Of a stretch of DNA of 64,000 nucleotides, positions 38,401 to 49,780 are shown one piece after another. The DNA comes from Scleromitrula shiraiana (Eukaryota > Ascomycota > Leotiomycetes > Helotiales > Sclerotiniaceae), in assembly GCA_028455995.1 (NCBI GenBank), contig JABELC010000012.1, forward strand, positions 1,116,001-1,180,000, written 5' to 3'. The notes under the pieces were generated by a model. That model worked only from the letters and a program-made list of their open reading frames with translations, ran no database searches and was not told the DNA's origin. Within the stretch, counting starts at the first letter, position 1. The number at the start of each line of letters is the position of its first letter. The position numbers and the translations under genes are program-made.

Positions 38401-39719
38401 GTCTTTATTTGAATGAAAGAAGTGCCCAGGCATGGACCAATCTAGGTACGCTCTATCTATTGCAAAATGACCACCAACTTGCAAACGATGCCTTCACGCG
38501 AGCTCAGTCAACGGATCCAGATTATGCACATGCTTGGATCGGACAAGGAATACTTGCTCTTATTATAGGTGATGCAAGAGAAGCCAATCTTCTTTTCACA
38601 CACGCCATGGAAATATCAGAATCTTCCTCCTTAATCATAAAACGACAATACTCGCAGTCAATTTTCGATCAGATTTTGGCATCTAACAGTATCTCTAATG
38701 TATCAGACTTGGTACAGCCTCTCTTTGCACTAAATCAAGTACAATCTATGACTCCAAACGACTTTCCCTCCAAACATCTATCAACGCTTCTTCTAGAGCG
38801 TACAAATGATATATCTACGGCTGTAACAACCCTAACTTCGATTTGTGAAATCGTCGAAGCAGATTATGAAGTGACAGAATCACCTGTATCACTCTCGCGG
38901 TTCGCCCTAGCTAAAGCGGATCTCGCCCGATCTCAACTAGCGAATCACGACTACGAACAAGCCGTCGAAAGTGGAGATCTCGCCCTCCAACTGTGCGACG
39001 AAGATAGCGGCAACGAATTATCCGTAGAAGCACGTCAAAAATGCAGACTATCTGCTCATCTCACCGTCGGACTAGCACACTACTATCTACAGAGCATAGA
39101 CACCGCACTCGAATATTTCGAGCCCGCCCTTGCAGAGTCCAATGGTAATCCAGACGCAGTATGTGTGTTAGCACAAGTCCTATGGGCCCACGGGGACGAG
39201 AAATCTCGATCCAAAGCTCGCGATCAGCTTTTTGATAACGTCGAATCGCACCCCGATCACGTACAATCTGTGCTGTTACTTGGCGTAATCGCACTCCTCG
39301 ACAACGATACCGAGAGTATCGAGGCGGTAACAGCGGAACTTGAAGCCCTCCGCACAAACCACACAATCAGCGCCTTCGAACAATCATGCGTAGGCGAAAT
39401 CCTCCGCTCCATCGCTGCATTTTCAGAAGACGATCCCGACCAGAAAGTTCTCGCTGAGGTGCAGAATGAAGTGCTTCTCCATCCGGGGTCCATGTACGGA
39501 TGGTCGAGGTTGGCGAGGATATCGGGCGATGAGAATGCGGCTGAGATGGCGGTGCTGACGGCGAGGAAATCGGTGCCGCCGAATGGAGTGTTGCGTGCTG
39601 AGGAGTTGGCGGAGGCGTTGGCGGGGTCGGGGAAGCTGAGGGATGCGCAGAGGAGTGTTATGGTTGCGCCTTGGAAGAGGGATGGTTGGGATGCTTTTGC
39701 GATGGGGATTGTTAGGTAG
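35403..39719 (+). CDS. SKI3: Superkiller complex TPR scaffold Ski3
   Basis: Ski3 is the TPR scaffold of the Ski2-Ski3-Ski8 complex, which feeds mRNA to the cytoplasmic exosome for 3'-5' decay. The exons are 35403-35521 and 35588-39719, with a 66-nt intron (GTGAGT ... CTTAG) that splits an Ala codon. The product is 1416 aa, close to yeast Ski3. TPR-like helices run through the protein from the first residues (KAALKAINAAVQSRKYDEAI) to the end. An acidic linker with PPTPPTP and EDESEDDDEDGG lies near residues 350-375. Typical repeats include AEAAYNAATKIKEGEPQAW and AWTNLGTLYLLQNDHQLAND. Codon use becomes C-rich after about 38.9 kb and G-rich in the last 240 nt. The RasGAP gene converges from the right. 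Confidence 0.93.
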
Positions 39720-40002
39720 ATGGGAGGTGGATTGGATGGGTGGATGGGAGGATGGGAGGTCGGATTAGGTTTTATTTTTGGCATGGAAATGGATGTATAT
39801 TTATTTACACACATACACACATACACACATACACACACTATTACATTTATGAAGTATATCATAAGTAGCAAAACGAGAATGAACATCTATATTTATCATT
39901 CCTACTTTGTCTGAAACACTTTATTTGTTTTGATTAAGATCAACTTTATCACTGTTAGTTGCCGTTCCTCCTCATAATGCAAGACATACATACATACATA
40001 CA

Positions 40003-40033
<31 letters not shown>

Positions 40034-40990
40034 TCAGAGAGGCTCGAGAAGCATTATCTTGAGCGATGATAATTCACCCGCGGGTCCATTGGCCATTCTC
40101 TAAAACAAGCTGAAATTCTTATAGAACATAGTCTCGTTGCTATTCGTTTACTTCATCCTGCAACTTACAGTATGGTGGTGATTGATAAAAGTCCATTTCT
40201 TATCACTTACAGAACTCGCTGAATCTTATCATCTCATGACATACATGGACAATCAAAACAACTTGGTAGACTGGTGCCACGCACGTCTGCAAAAGTAAAT
40301 GACTACTCATTCATGATATTACATTTAAATAATTCCCCCTATTGCATCCATCCATCCATCCATCCATACATCAACCTATCAATCAATCAATCATATATCC
40401 ATGCATGCCGCCCCAAAAAACACCCATCCCAAAAGACACGTGAACCGCGCATCTCCCAAGTCCCAAGTCCGTCCCCACGCCCCCCGGCCCCTTTGTTCTT
40501 CCCAAACCCATCCAACCTTCATAAACATCCGAGGTCTTCTTTCAATCATGTCCACCATCGCAGTGTAACTCCTGCGTGTGTGTGATCATTCACATCTCCG
40601 GACCAGCCAGACAAAAACAAAAACCCCGACTTTGACTTCTTCATTCGCTCATCGCTCCGAAGAAGACAAAAAAGCGCAAAACACTAGAAAAAAAGATTCA
40701 CAACCGCCGCCCATTACAACAAGATATTGAGGGAGAAAATTAGACAGAGAGAAAAGAGGTATAAAGCTTGCGTCTGCACAACATCAGAAACCATCATATA
40801 CGCCATCGTCAGAGTCATGCCACCAGGTATATCTGAATCGAATAAAACTCCTTGATCCACCACCTAGCACAATTGGTGACCTCATCGGATAAAAAGAATG
40901 TTCATACAGCCTGCCACCGTGCTAGTATTTGAAAGCAGGTATTCCCTTGGTTGGGAGATGCACCCTGGCTGGATGCGAAGCAGTCAAGTT
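39720..40990. other. Convergent intergenic region (SKI3 / RasGAP)
   Basis: This contains the two 3' flanks, a (CACATA)n tract near 39808-39840, a (CATA)n array at 39984-40031 and CATC/CAAT repeats near 40345-40395. No supportable gene was found. Confidence 0.6.
39984..40031. repeat. (CATA)n tetranucleotide microsatellite
   Basis: About twelve consecutive units, directly visible. Confidence 0.95.
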
Positions 40991-43538
40991 TTACCACCCC
41001 TTCTTTCTTGCAAAACGCTTATTCAAAAGGGTAAGAACTTTTGGTACGTTAAATTGAACGTACTCAAGATCAAGGTCTTCTTGGTTATCTTTTTGCATTT
41101 CAAGCAAATCATCGAGTTTGAGGTCAAGCTCTAGAAGACCACGGTTTCGTCCTATAAAAGTTAGTGGGTGGATTCTCATCTGAACATGTTTGTCATACCT
41201 TTATAATGCAGGGAAATAACGAAAGTTCCAGGTAAAGGACTGGTGAAATTGAAATAAATGTTGGCCCTTCTGTTATCGGGCACGTTACTCTTTTGAATCA
41301 CACCCTGTTTCTCTAATTCCTGGTGAGTGAATTTGTATGGCCCCAAGACTTGGTGCTTCTGCTGCTTCCGTTTTGTTCCTTCACTTTGGCTTCGCACGTT
41401 ATGTAAATAGCTTTTATAAGTTTCGAGTTGGCCGACAAGATATGTGTTGTGGTCTCGAATAGTCTGGAATACTTGCTCGAGTTTTTGAGTCTCTAGAATG
41501 ACACCATCCTTAAGGGAACCAAGGTGTTGAAGTTCTTGCTCAACCTCATCTCTCAAAAGACTGAACTGGTCCGATTTGTCGATAACCCCTAGCTCTTGTA
41601 GTTGACTCAACAACTCTAAAGCTCGAATACCTTTTCTAACCATAACAACATCATTGCGGTATAGACCCGCCGCGTCTGCAACTCTCTCAAGGCGGAGAGG
41701 CCTTCGTGCAACAGCACTATTACTTGGAATAGACCTCATGATTTGGACAAATGTAGACTTTGCCTCCATAAAGAAGACCTCTTCTTGCGTTATATCCAGG
41801 GCCGCTGTCAAATCATCAATTGCCGTTTCCCACTTGCTGAACAGAGGCAAATTGATCGCCCTGTTTTCCTTCCTAGGCAATTGTGCTGGTGCCGGTCCAA
41901 GATCTTGTAAGATAACTGCCAGATGTGAGTTCTCATCTTTATTTAACTCGGCGCTATGCTTGTCGAGTAAAGCATGTGTGGCGTAAACTTCATTAAGAGT
42001 GATTGAGAGCTCTAGATCCTTCTTTGAAAGCGCAACATAGTTATCCATTTCGAGACTTTCGTAGAAATCCTGTACCTCGCAAAGATCAAGCATAAATTTG
42101 TTAACACGTTCCTTGTTGTGTTGAATGAATGGTTGGAGTTTAGCCATATATGGTTCTTTTGCATATGAAGGCTTGTTGGCGAGATTTTGAAGCATCTTCG
42201 CGATTAAAGTCAATGTTCGTCGAGGTCGATCGGCCGGCGTTCCATCAATAAGCATATATGACTTAGGCGTAACAATTGCAGGGTTAATGAATCGCAAGAA
42301 GAAGAATCCTCCAATGAGTGTACAAATGACTTGATCATTGGCATCAGGGTACTTTCTCTTCGTCAAACTTCGAATCTGCTTGCAAATCCATCTAATTCCA
42401 TATGGCGTTTCTTCGAGCCCATCAATAATTGTTGTAAGGAACCCGTTTGCAATTTCCATAAGCATCGTCAACCTTGGTTCAATAATAGCCTGAACTTGTG
42501 TGTTGTCTGCTGCTTGTTCTGCTGTCACTCCTCTGGGTAGAGAGGCAGGTAGACTTCCTGTATCCATCTCTATTTGCTCAATCATCCTTTCATAGACCTT
42601 CAATGGATTGATCTCTAAGTCTAGATCCTTTAATTCGATAAGTCCGTTAATTCTATCTGCTAGCACTGTCTTCAAATAACTTTGTCCAGGGCCTCTTCGG
42701 GTATATGTAGTCATCATTCGTGAAACTGGGGTATTTGCCCGCAAGAGGGAGGAGTATTCAGGTGTGTTATCAAACTGGTAGGTTAAAACAGACTGCAAAA
42801 TGACTGTTAGCACTATAAACTTGGGGTCCTGCCAGCAAACTCTCTTACCTGAAACATAGTCAATAACAGATGTTCTTCACGACTCTCATATTGATTACCA
42901 TAGATTGTGAACATGACTGTTTGGAGTAGGGAATCGATCTCGGACATAGTAACTAAACGACAGAGATGCGCAATGTGTCGAGGCTCAGATTGGAGGAGAA
43001 ATAGGAGGTTGCCATATTTCTGGGTCTTTTCGTCATTGGGGAAAAACCCCTCTTGTAGATCGGTTGCATCTTCGAGATGACTGGCAACTTCGTTTTGCTG
43101 AAAGAACATCAGTCTCAAGACTTGCGCCAGATTCTAAGCTCATACCTCTTCCAATGCCATTCGATTTTGGATTAACAATGCAATCCGCGAATCGAGATAT
43201 CTAACATCCTTCTCCAGTACGAAATTCTTCTTTGATTGCGACGAGATCTTCGCTTTGAGCTCTCGCAGAACCTTTTGTGCTACAATGGATTATCAGTGTC
43301 ACATCCTGAGACAGCATTGCCCCCATGGTTTCTCACCTTTGGCAAGATCATCCTCAATTTCTAAATCCTTTTCGTTCGCAGACATCGACAAGTATAATGT
43401 AGTCATAGAATATCGTTTTGATTGTCGGGCTGATCTAGCCCCATCGTGGGAAGACATGGTGTTCTGGCGCGAAACAGGCTGGAAAGACGACGAGGAGGCC
43501 GTCGAAGCCCGACTGGGAGTTTGAAGCATGACACTCAT
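40991..43538 (-). CDS. gapA: Ras GTPase-activating protein (GapA/Sar1 type)
   Basis: This protein stimulates GTP hydrolysis by Ras. The GapA group controls hyphal polarity and morphogenesis in filamentous fungi. The exons on the minus strand are 43538-43337, 43279-43146, 43097-42849, 42792-41199 and 41151-40991, with introns of 57, 48, 56 and 47 nt. The product is 779 aa. A Ser-rich N-terminus precedes a coiled segment (VRYLDSRIALLIQNRMALEE). The RasGAP domain follows, with the arginine-finger motif LLRANTPVSR (about 211-220) and the signature FFFLRFINPAIVTP (about 358-371). The RasGAP_C domain contains GPYKFTHQELEKQGVIQ. The start MSVMLQTPSR is the first in-frame ATG. An upstream GTG extends the frame but is not a fungal start. 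All splice joins keep the frame. Confidence 0.93.
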
Positions 43539-44433
43539 ATCTCTGTGCCGACCGTGCACGACGAAATTCTGGCAAATTAATTCGAAATTTGAAGTCCTTC
43601 GTGGTACTTGAATAGGATTACTTTAATACGCAGTGTCTCGCGAAAGAACAAAGAGATTCGCAGATCCCTTTAAGGTGGTTGGTCGAAATGGATGGTACGA
43701 GAGGTTAATTCCAAATTATGGAATGGTATGTACTCCAATCTCGAGAGGATCGGTCGATTTGTGAATTTGAAGCAAATTTGAAGAGATATATTATCGTAAA
43801 GTGGTAATTGAATGAATGCGAAGGGTTGATTGATGAAAGATGAGGCGTTTCTGTGATATTTTTTGATGGCTTGTAATTCGACCAGCGAGCCACTCGGATG
43901 AATTAACGGAAGTTTTTGATATAAGAGATTCTTCAATGGGAACGTCGATGATTCAGATAGAAATAATAAGTATGGACGAGGCGTCGCATGCGCAGATGAA
44001 GAATGATATATTAACTGCGTTGTCGCAAAATGTTCCGCATGCAGTTGCAGTTTGAGTGAGTTTCTCTTATCAGTATAGTAGATTGCAATATGTAGAGAGA
44101 AATGCGACTTTAGAATTTGATTCCAGTTCCGGATCTTATATTTGAAGTTATTTGAAGTATGTATTGAAACAATTTGGTTGAATTGCGAATTGTTCAGATT
44201 ATTAAAGTAAAAGTACAATTGATGAAATTGATGAAATTGAAAATTATACGAGTACTGATACTTTCTTTGTATGTAGTTGTTTTTTATGAAGTATATTATA
44301 AGTAAGTAATAAGTAAGTAATAAGTAGAGTAGTAGTAGCTTTTCAGGAGGGAAGGAAATGAGGGGGTATAATTTTGATAATATTTTGATAATAAAGGAAC
44401 GACTTAAATTTGAATGATAATACGGAAGTAGTG

Positions 44434-44494
<61 letters not shown>
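44434..44494. repeat. (GTA)n trinucleotide microsatellite
   Basis: About twenty pure GTA units, followed by GGTAAT hexamers to about 44530. Confidence 0.95.
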
Positions 44495-44761
44495 GCAATG
44501 GTAATGGTAATGGTAATGGTAATAGTAATGGGAATGGGAATTGAGATATTGTTGTAACTTGTAAAGTGAGAGAGAATAGTAATAATAATAATTATAATAA
44601 TAATAATATAAGAGAGTGGAGTAGGAACATTTTTCCCCCCTTGGATATATTTTACTTTGGTGGGATGAATGGATCTAAGATAGACGAGAAAAAAGGTACC
44701 GTACAAGGCTCGGGAGGTAACACTAGCTAGTACTGCGTATAGTAAAAAGAATGACCACGGG

Positions 44762-44914
44762 TAGAGTGACTAGAGTGACTAGAGTGATTAGAGTGACTAG
44801 AGTGACTAGAGTGACTAGAGTGATTAGAGTGATTAGAGTGATTAGAGTGATTAGAGTGATTAGAGTGATTAGAGTGATTAGAGTGACTAGAGTGACTAGA
44901 GTAACTAGAGTGAT
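44762..44914. repeat. 9-bp minisatellite, 17 units of TAGAGTGA(C/T)
   Basis: Seventeen consecutive 9-bp units differ almost only at the C/T position, forming blocks of C-type and T-type units. Read as protein it gives Arg-Val-Thr/Ile repeats, but there is no evidence of translation. Confidence 0.95.
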
Positions 44915-44944
44915 TGAGATGAGTGTAAATTTATTAATTAGTAT

Positions 44945-45010
44945 AGTATTAGTACAGTATTGGTGCAGTATTAGTACAGTATTCGTGCAGTATTGCTGCA
45001 GTATTGATAC
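44945..45010. repeat. 11-bp minisatellite, 6 units of AGTATTNNTNC
   Basis: Six consecutive 11-bp units share AGTATT and vary in the last five bases. A partial unit follows, then an ATT microsatellite to about 45045. Confidence 0.9.
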
Positions 45011-45015
45011 AGTAC

Positions 45016-45046
<31 letters not shown>

Positions 45047-45214
45047 GTATCTCTAGTCTCGTCTAATAGAATAAAAAGATAAAAAGTCAAGGAATCTCAA
45101 CTCACTGGCAACTTTAAGAAGACTAATCATCGGACTTCGCTTAACCTCCATCAAGGGGACTTCGCCCTTCGGCATTCAAGTGATCCGACATGTAGCCGCC
45201 GAATTATCAAGAAT

Positions 45215-45415
45215 CATTTAAAAATTTAAAACCATTCAATTCCCTTAAATCTTGATTCAAACAACTTTTGATTTTATTTTATTTTATTTTATTTTCTTTT
45301 ATATTTCAACTAAATTAATAAAGGTTTTTATATATTTAATTTAATATAAAAAATAAATTTTATACTATTAACAAAAATATTCAATTAAATTATATTAATT
45401 CTTTAGGTATGGCAT
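45215..45415. other. AT-rich block
   Basis: About 200 bp of almost pure A/T, including ATTTT repeats near 45271-45298. It stands out from flanks of ordinary composition. A GGCATTA-TATAT-TAATGCC inverted repeat sits at its right edge (about 45411-45429). It may be a repeat degraded by C-to-T mutation, or a natural AT spacer. Confidence 0.6.
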
Positions 45416-48400
45416 TATATATTAATGCCAGCCTGAGTGTGATTCGCATCGTCGTTTTCTACTTTCAAGTTAACCGTATGATATAGATACATGGTACGGA
45501 TACATAAAAAGAAGATATTAGTACTCTTCTCGAACTTCTTCACCATTATGGCATTCTAATATACTTTTAATAACGCGAGTAGGTCTATCGATATCTACAA
45601 TACATATTAAATATTTATTAGTTCCATCAATTATTGTAGGTCACTCACTCCTTTTCTATACATCTATATAAAGACCTCCAGATACATACATACATACGTA
45701 TATCTTATCCATATATCTTCCAAGTCTTTTGATCGAGTTGCCTTATCAATTCATATACGCATACCCAGACATATAAGTTACATCGCATTTCAATACAGAC
45801 AATGTCTCTCCAAGTCTAAAACCTCCATCCAATATAGGATTGTAATTCTCCGGCTTACAGGATGGATTCACGGATTGAATGTTACATTACAAAAGGAATC
45901 CGATCCAAGCCCTGAACCAACAAAAGGATTCGAAATACCACATTCACACGTGGGAATCCCTTGGCCTGAGTTGCCTTGTGGTCAAATTTGGAAATGTCAA
46001 CCCAATCCAGATGGCAGTAAATGGATTCTAATTGTTCTGAACTAAATAAAGATTCGGATTTGGAATCTTTTCCTTGTTCTTTTTTCATTCCATTTCATGT
46101 TCTCTGAGACCTTCTGGATATCCGAAGTCTTGGATTAATCCTGTTTGTGGTTGTACAAAAGGATTTTGAGAGTATTATGTAGTGCAGCCATACTGATTTC
46201 TTAAACCTGTGTTTACTTTTGTTTGATAGCCTGATACAATCAGTAGTAGTGCGTGATACTAAAAGTAGGTACCATATGGGGTTAATGAATTGCCGAACGA
46301 GATCGGGAAATTTATTTGCCATTTATGCATGATAACCAAAGAGTAATAAGTACAGTGAGATCCAATAGAGAGAAGAGAGTACATATGACGACTTTGAAAC
46401 TCGAAACTACTTTGTATATACTATATGAAGAAACGTATACATATGTATCTAACCAAAACGATGACTTGAATTCTAATGGTTCCAAACATCACAAATCCTT
46501 CTTTTTTTTTCCATTATGCGAACCATGTTCAACGTCTCCACGATCTAACGAAATTCAGTAATCTATGGATCCTATATGGATTCTATATGGATACAATACT
46601 AGGTAATTGGAAAGTAAGCGTAGTAAGCACTTCGCTTCGTAGTGTGTCCCCTCAGTAAACCAAGAACGCTAACAGAGCGGGTATAATGGATGAATATCTC
46701 TTTTGTGGAACTCGTGCCTACTTTGTACCTACTTTATACCTACTTTGTACCTGACTTAAAATCTCTAAAATATCTTGTTCTTCTTGTTATACCAAACCCT
46801 AGCGTACCTAGTTCCAAGGTTCTTAACTGTATGCATGTTGGTTAGAGTGCTTATAGACTCTTTAGTTGAGAGATAGAGTAAAAGAGGGATTGATTAAGCA
46901 AGTAATAATAATAATAATAATAATAAGTACTCTACTTTCGTAATGAATGTGCTATTGAATACAATGATTGCACTTTGAGTTTTATTCAAGGTTTACCTCA
47001 CACCATCATAATTAACAATTAACAATTCATAATTAATAAGTTGATTTGATTAGGTCTCAATTATATGTATGAAATAGGACCAGAACTTTAAATGTTTCCT
47101 GATTCATCTATTATTAATTATGAATCTCAATCGTGTGGACTGCTTCTAAATACCTCAGTACCAACCTTTACCTCGTTTCTCAAAGCCTTATACTGTATTA
47201 TAATAGTAAGACCTTTTCCAACAATATCAATCCATAATATAATTTAATTCCCCTACCCATTCCCCATCACAAAAAAAATATCATCCATCCAAAACACAAA
47301 TATCTCTCACCAACGCACTACATACACCTCAACCCAGCATCAACATCAACATCCGCCGCTCGCCCACCCGCATCAAGCAAACACAATTTCCCTTCCCTTT
47401 ACCCATTATTAGAAGCAACAAACAAGCCTTTCTTACCCCTAAAAGAGGTTCGTAACATCCGTCCCTAAACCAATTCCAATCATCAAAGCCATCCATGCTC
47501 ATCCTAATTCGTTTGTTTCCTTCCAAGGTTGTTTCAATGAACACTTAGATAGCCCGTGCACTGCGTTATTGATGATCATTTGTTCATATTTTCCATATGT
47601 AGTGTAACCTTGCTGCCCTACCCTACCTGTAGCTTGCATAGTGTATATGGAATCGTATGGTATGGTATGGGTGTACTGACAACCGCTACCCGTATGTATC
47701 TATCAGTTGATCTGTGGCTTATACGAATGTAAAGCGAGGAAACATCTTTATGTTGTACTAAAGTTGAGATGAGATGCTCATGTTAGGTACCCTCGATTTT
47801 ATTTCCACATCAACATCGACATCTGGATCCTATCATTCAAAATACCACCATCAATCCAAAATCCCCCGTTATTGTACCTCCCTTTCCATTCTTTCTTTTC
47901 CTCTCTTCATCTCTTCATATCTTTCTGCAAGAACCTCGGCATCAATATCACACCTATCCACCATCTCTCCGCTCCATACCCATAGATCTCCCCCAGCATA
48001 TCACAGACCAATAATTACCCTACCGAGCCAGCCTACCATGCCATGACATGAACTTACCAGGGCCAACAGCATCATAAGTAACGAAACAAAACTCAATGGA
48101 CACCATCAGACCATAACATAACATACCATACCATAACATAACATACCATGCCATACCATACCATGCCATACGAATCCAAGACATCAGATCGAACAAAAAA
48201 CCTGTTCTCTTCCTCCTCTCAACCATACCATACTATACCATACCATACCATAAAACCCAAAACCAAACTAAAAACCAAACTAAAAACCGCCCATCCATCC
48301 CTAATAATCTCCGAGACAAACCATCCTATCCCATGTCATTCGTAACGCACACCCACAATGACATCTATGCAACCTCCTCCCACTCCACCCCCCCATCCAT

Positions 48401-48417
48401 CTCAGTAAACTCAAAGA

Positions 48418-48476
48418 TCACGATCCATCCACCCATCCACCCATCCACCCATCCATTCATCCATCCATCCATCCCG
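48418..48476. repeat. (CATC)n / (CACC CATC)n repeat
   Basis: A run of CATC and CACC tetramers, directly visible. Confidence 0.85.
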
Positions 48477-49780
48477 CATGAATCATGTTATCCGTTTAAA
48501 CTAATATGAAAAGTAGTCGATCGCACTTTAACTACCTACAGTGATAAAACACCTGGTAAATACTCGAGTATGTACCGTGCTAATTATGCGTTTCATACAT
48601 ACATACATACATACTCTTCATCTTAACACTGTATAGGATTTGGGGAAATGGAAATACAACATCAGCCATCGTTCATTCATTCATTCATTCATCCATCCAT
48701 CCATTCATCCATTCATTCATGTATGTATGTATGGTATATCCTCATACTCGCTCGGACCGCAGAACTCAAATATGTATATATTAATTCAATATTATACTTT
48801 CTCCAAACCTACATCTATCTCTATTCTAGCAGTAGTATGTAGCATGCCACCCACCCAGATACTTTTCAAGCCATAAAAAAATCCCTCACTCCAGCCCTAG
48901 CTACCTCCAAACTTTCCCTTCCCTCCAAACCTTCTCTTCCAACCCCTCCAACCCCCCGATCATATCCAACCTTTTCAAATCCAATTCCTGCATATACGGA
49001 CCAACAAACGAACGAGCCATCATCAAAGAAAGGCAAGGCAAGGCACAGTACTTCTAATTTCCAAAGCATGTGCGTAGCCTATCCACCCATTCAACCACAC
49101 CCATCTCTCTCTCAAAAGATCCTTGAGTAATTATTAATACCTGTAAATTTCAAGTCTCAATATGAGATGGCAAGAGTATAAACAAATAAAATAAATAAAA
49201 TAAATAAACAGCGAGTTAAATTCCGCCATCGTAAGAATCAAGAATACATACATACCATAAACCCGTTGCCCAAGTGCAGAGATTTTACTACATTACAATT
49301 CGTTTAACCCATTTGTTGATAGCAGACTTGTAACCATGTCTGAACATTTTGCAAGAGTTTTAGATACTACTTCTTCAACGTCTTTCACAAAAGCATCCTG
49401 TTAATCATACATCCGTAGAGAGAAGAGAATAGTAGTATATTAACATCATAAGTCTACCAAATATATAAAGCAAATATGTAATAAAAATCTCAGAGTCCAG
49501 CTCCAAGTTCACATAAAATATTTATCCCATCTCCATCTCTATCTTCCTCCCCAATAAATCCATTCCTCCACTCCATCCATAAACTCCATGCTTAATATCA
49601 AATCAATACTGCCAAGTAAAACCCCCGTTGCTCTATCGACTGTCAATAAGATTTTGGGTATAACCTTTAACTCCTCCGTTTAATGAACCGCCAGAATGCC
49701 GCTCGATGATGTAAAACCTTGACAAATAAAATACCTCCAAAAATTCATGATCAAAATAAGCGTGATCAGAATAGAGTAAG

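Larger units (their letters stand above)
43539..49780. other. Long gene-poor region with minisatellites and AT-rich block
   Basis: This covers 6.2 kb. Its left edge is the gapA promoter. It contains three adjoining tandem arrays (44434-45045), an AT-rich block (about 45215-45415), pentamer repeats of ACCAT/ACATA near 48110-48250 and CATC repeats near 48418-48476. Two short minus-strand frames starting with ATG (46322-46095 and 46088-45882) lie end to end but show no recognisable domain. I do not call them genes. Confidence 0.55.

Noticed and set aside
35598..39719. SKI3 starting at a TTG within exon 2
   Set aside because: An ATG-started first exon (35403-35521) with a consensus intron extends the TPR region in frame and gives the family length.
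44751..45047. Plus-strand frame encoding Arg-Val-Thr/Ile repeats
   Set aside because: A translation of the 9-bp minisatellite. No domain, flanking exon or codon evidence supports it.
47329..47544. Minus-strand 71-codon frame
   Set aside because: It begins with GTG rather than ATG, and a GTAAGA inside gives only an ambiguous splice model. Too weak to annotate.
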